A stretch of 64,000 nucleotides of DNA from Bacillus sp. SA1-12 (GTDB lineage: Bacteria > Bacillota > Bacilli > Bacillales > Bacillaceae), in contig NZ_LATZ01000119.1 of assembly GCF_000981385.1 (NCBI RefSeq), positions 248,001 to 312,000 of the forward strand, read 5' to 3'. Below are positions 61,700 to 64,000 of this stretch, one piece after another (positions within the stretch are counted from its first letter, which is position 1; every line of letters begins with the position of its first letter). The position numbers and the translations under genes are program-made. The notes beneath the pieces are model-generated. The model worked only from the letters and a program-made list of their open reading frames with translations. It had not been told where the DNA came from and did no database searches.

Positions 61700-62539
61700 A
61701 TGACAATGAAAAAAGCTTTAACAATTGCTGGATCTGACACAAGCGGTGGTGCGGGCATACAAGCAGATTTAAAAACGTTCCAAGAACTTGGTGTTTATGG
61801 AATGACATCCCTAACCGTTATCGCAACAATGGACCCAAAAAACCATTGGCATCATAGTGTTTTTCCGATTGCAAATGACGCATTAGAAGCACAGCTAGAT
61901 ACAGCTTTATCTGTCGGTATTGACGCTGTTAAAACTGGAATGCTCGGCACAGTTGAAACGATTGAAACAGCTGCTAGAAGAATAAAGGCGGCTGGTCTTG
62001 AAAAGATTGTCATCGATCCAGTCATGGTTTGTAAAGGGGAGGATGAAGTTCTTAATCCCGAAACAGCTGATGCATTACGAGAGGTGATCGTGCCGATAGC
62101 AACCGTAGTGACTCCTAACCTATTTGAAGCAAGTCAATTAGCGCAAACTGGCCCAATCAAAACCATTGATGAAATGAAAGAAGCGGCAGTAAAAATTAAT
62201 CAGCTTGGTGCTAAATATGTTGTGATCAAAGGCGGCAGTAAATTACAGTATGACAAAGCAGTTGATTTATTATTTGATGGCAAGGATTTTAAGCTGTATG
62301 AAAATGAAAAAATTGATACGACCTATATTCATGGAGCAGGCTGTACATTTTCTGCTGCTATTACAGCTGAACTCGCAAAAGGGAAATCTGTTTTAGAAGC
62401 CATTGACGTTGCAAAAGCTTTTATTACAGAAGCGATCCGCCACGGCTGGAAGTTAAATGAGTATGTAGGACCAACAATGCATGGTGCATACAGATTGTAC
62501 GGTGCAGGACGCTTAGAATCTGAACAGCTAGTTAAATAA
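61700..62539 (+). CDS. pdxK: Pyridoxine/pyridoxal kinase (ThiD-related)
   Basis: A 279-residue ribokinase-superfamily enzyme that phosphorylates vitamin B6 vitamers. T-I-A-G-S-D-T-S-G-G-A-G-I-Q-A-D-L-K-T-F-Q is the start; V-I-D-P-V-M-V-C-K-G and H-G-A-G-C-T-F-S-A-A-I are the substrate and ATP/anion-hole motifs, with the catalytic Cys-Thr pair typical of PdxK. Remembered B. subtilis PdxK matches along its length. HMP-P kinase (ThiD) is the alternative; H-G-A-G-C-T favours PdxK. ATG 61700 follows GGAGG; the frame is open from 61685. Confidence 0.92.
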   Translation: MTMKKALTIAGSDTSGGAGIQADLKTFQELGVYGMTSLTVIATMDPKNHWHHSVFPIANDALEAQLDTALSVGIDAVKTGMLGTVETIETAARRIKAAGLEKIVIDPVMVCKGEDEVLNPETADALREVIVPIATVVTPNLFEASQLAQTGPIKTIDEMKEAAVKINQLGAKYVVIKGGSKLQYDKAVDLLFDGKDFKLYENEKIDTTYIHGAGCTFSAAITAELAKGKSVLEAIDVAKAFITEAIRHGWKLNEYVGPTMHGAYRLYGAGRLESEQLVK

Positions 62540-62552
62540 TCAAGAACAAAGA

Positions 62553-62590
62553 TAAGGGTAACTCGAATCAACTCGAGTTACCCTTTTTTA
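62553..62590 (+). terminator. Terminator of pdxK
   Basis: AAGGGTAACTCGA / TCGAGTTACCCTT stem, followed by TTTTTATTTTT. Confidence 0.9.
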
Positions 62591-62757
62591 TTTTTGTACG
62601 AAATATACAAATCAGTGAATTGTAAACTTTCTTTCATCCCCTTCTGACAACATTGGTAAAAATGCCAATCATTCACTAATGTTTTGCACTTGTAAACCTG
62701 TTAGCCTTGTACTTGGGCCTGTTTCTTTCAAAAAAAATAAAACAGGAGGTTTACAAC

Positions 62758-63378
62758 ATGAAAAAATTTCGTATCTTAACTCTTTCTCTGGCATTTTTAA
62801 TTTCATATACTGTATATCCAACAAATTCTTCACACGCTGAAAAAATAGATTCTATTAAGACTGGTGACACGTTGCATTTAATGATGGAAAAACATGATAT
62901 CGACATGAAGGAAACAGAAGTTGTGGACGTACGTTTCTTAGAAAATGAACAACCAATTGCAGAACCAAAGCTGCTTGTTGAAAAGAAAGAGCAAAAGAAA
63001 GAAGAAGAGGAAACTCTATCACTGACTAAAAAAGAAAAGAATTTACTTGCACGTCTTGTTCATGCAGAAGCAAAGGGTGAACCTTTTGCTGGAAAAGTGG
63101 CCGTTGCAACTGTTGTGCTGAATCGTGTTGAAAATGAACAGTTCCCGGATACTGTGAAAGAAGTCATTTATGAGAAGAATGCATTTGAACCTGTTCAAAA
63201 TGGTTCCATTAATGAACCTGCAAACAAAGAAGCACAAAAAGCAGTTCAAGAAGCGCTGGAGAATGAAGATAAAAACGATGAATTATTATACTTTTATAAT
63301 CCGGAAACAGCAACGAGTGATTGGATTTTAACTCGAGAAGTAGTAAAAACGATCGGTAATCATGCATTTGCTATTTAA
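62758..63378 (+). CDS. SleB-like cell-wall hydrolase
   Basis: A 206-residue exported protein. Signal peptide ending S-H-A, a short linker rich in Lys/Glu, and a C-terminal Hydrolase_2 domain (from about 100: L-A-R-L-V-H-A-E-A-K-G-E-P, V-A-V-A-T-V-V-L-N-R-V, F-x-P-V-x-N-G-S-I). This is the catalytic domain of SleB/CwlJ, spore cortex lytic transglycosylases. The peptidoglycan-binding domain of SleB is absent, so it resembles YkvT-like shorter forms. AGGAGG precedes ATG 62758; the frame is open from 62707. Confidence 0.87.
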   Translation: MKKFRILTLSLAFLISYTVYPTNSSHAEKIDSIKTGDTLHLMMEKHDIDMKETEVVDVRFLENEQPIAEPKLLVEKKEQKKEEEETLSLTKKEKNLLARLVHAEAKGEPFAGKVAVATVVLNRVENEQFPDTVKEVIYEKNAFEPVQNGSINEPANKEAQKAVQEALENEDKNDELLYFYNPETATSDWILTREVVKTIGNHAFAI

Positions 63379-63379
63379 T

Positions 63380-63417
63380 AAGTGCGTACAGCATATTTGC
63401 TGACGCACTTTTTTAGT
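63380..63417 (+). terminator. Terminator of SleB-like gene
   Basis: AAGTGCGTaCAGCA / TTGCTGACGCACTT stem followed by TTTT. Confidence 0.88.
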
Positions 63418-63429
63418 TATATAAAAAAA

Positions 63430-63464
63430 GCAAAAAAAATAACCTTCACAATGAAGGTTTGCGT
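63430..63464 (-). terminator. Terminator of rnpB
   Basis: On the minus strand AACCTTCA-TTG-TGAAGGTT followed by an A and a T run, about 25 bases past the RNA's 3' end. Confidence 0.82.
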
Positions 63465-63478
63465 GTACGTTCCTGTTC

Positions 63479-63888
63479 GATTAATGTTCGATAAGCCATG
63501 TTTTGTTCCTTTGTACTCAAGCAGTTTTAACCTCGTACTCAGGTGGTAATCATCTATCTACAGAGCAAAAGCTCTGTCCTTCCATCCGTTTAGATTCCTT
63601 CAGGAAGATTCCCCTACCAATAATTTTGGGTTTCTCGCTCGTGGGGTTTACCGCGTTCCATCTTATTGGTTTCCCAATAAGCTTCGTCACTGTGGCACTT
63701 TCAGGGATACTCGGCCATATCTTAAAAGACTTAGGCGTTTTTTCCCGCCGTCAATTCAGCCAAAAAGCCAAATTGCCCTAACTTATTATTTCGTTAGGCA
63801 CGATCACTACAGGCATCTCAGCACTGTGCGAGCATGGACTTTCCTCTGCAGCAACGAATGCTGCAGCGATTACCTGAACATTAATTCA
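63479..63888 (-). ncRNA. rnpB: RNase P RNA, bacterial B type
   Basis: The minus strand carries the conserved blocks in order: GGTAATCGCTGCAG, GAGGAAAGTCCATGCTCGCAC, GTGCTGAGATGCC, CTGAAAGTGCCACAGTGACG, GGAACGCGGTAAACCCC, CGAGCGAGAAACCCAAA, GGTAGGGGAA, GGACAGAGCTTTTGCTCTGTAG, ATAGATGATTACC, ACCTGAGTACGAGG and GGAACAAAACATGGCTTA. The ends TTAATGTTC (63884-63876) and GAACATTAA (63489-63481) pair as helix P1. The length, about 410, fits B. subtilis. It processes tRNA 5' ends. Confidence 0.95.
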
Positions 63889-64000
63889 GTTAGCGTACAA
63901 CATTAAGTATAGTAAAGTTTAAATGTTAGATCAAACGTAATTATTGGCAAAGAATTTAAAATTTGGATTCATTTATTTTCATTTTCGAGAAAGCTATGTT

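Noticed and set aside
63503..63781. 92-codon plus-strand open frame near the right end
   Set aside because: It lies inside the antisense of the RNase P RNA; all conserved rnpB blocks are on the other strand, and the frame has no ribosome binding site.

Overview
The window is a low-GC (roughly mid-30s percent) chromosomal segment of an aerobic, endospore-forming Bacillaceae, close to Bacillus/Neobacillus/Peribacillus. Grounds: strong Shine-Dalgarno sites with many TTG and GTG starts, close matches to Bacillus proteins (GltC, GdhA, PhoD-TatA, Dat, GlsA, PdxK, AadK, YkqA-like, YbxH-like), a Bacillus B-type RNase P RNA, a PyrR attenuator, cre sites and a SleB-type cell-wall hydrolase. Genus-level placement is inference. 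There is no prophage, CRISPR array, tRNA, rRNA operon or intact insertion sequence.

Layout. 0-9 kb: the tail of pepF, a DUF3189 gene, dat, then phoD-tatA behind a PhoP-type promoter but without tatC, a GNAT gene, a chemoreceptor split at its HAMP domain, a DUF3892 gene and a decayed uracil-DNA glycosylase remnant. 9-12 kb: an AraC regulator and a GH4 alpha-galactosidase with a cre site. 12-20 kb: glsA and ndk flanked by two related 68-residue proteins, a ring-cleavage-type dioxygenase, gdhA divergent from gltC, and a secreted M14 carboxypeptidase. 19.9-21 kb: four very small genes.

21-32 kb is the most distinctive block. Two paralogous GntR/LacI-type regulators, each behind a perfect TTGTTATAT-like palindrome, precede a seven-gene operon: sugar-binding lipoprotein, two CUT1 permeases, a sugar phosphate isomerase/epimerase-fold enzyme and three different Gfo/Idh/MocA oxidoreductases. 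It has no ATPase, kinase or glycosidase of its own. The set fits uptake of a sugar, glycoside or inositol-like compound followed by oxidation to a keto-sugar and further conversion; the substrate is unknown. A promoter, a full-consensus cre site and a 22-bp dyad precede it.

32-46 kb: two MFS transporters (one behind a PyrR attenuator, suggesting a pyrimidine-related substrate), an aminoglycoside phosphotransferase-fold protein, two Nudix hydrolases, a VOC protein, a histidine phosphatase, and a Fur-box-controlled pair of siderophore-type acetyltransferase and HSL-type esterase. Small membrane proteins, a transglutaminase-like protein and a DUF421 protein follow.

47-64 kb: a DUF3626 gene with a disturbed 5' end, a tandem-repeat array, DinB, VOC, HAD and alpha/beta hydrolase genes, aadK, a TerC-family protein, a ferritin-like DUF2383 protein, a degenerate protein kinase, a methyltransferase, a tautomerase-family protein, an SGNH hydrolase, a double GGCT protein, pdxK, a SleB-like hydrolase, and rnpB on the minus strand. 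Interspersed hairpin elements with a GGGACAG-CCC-type core occur four times at gene ends. Two degenerate copies of a longer Bacillus intergenic repeat lie at about 22.5 and 50.4 kb.
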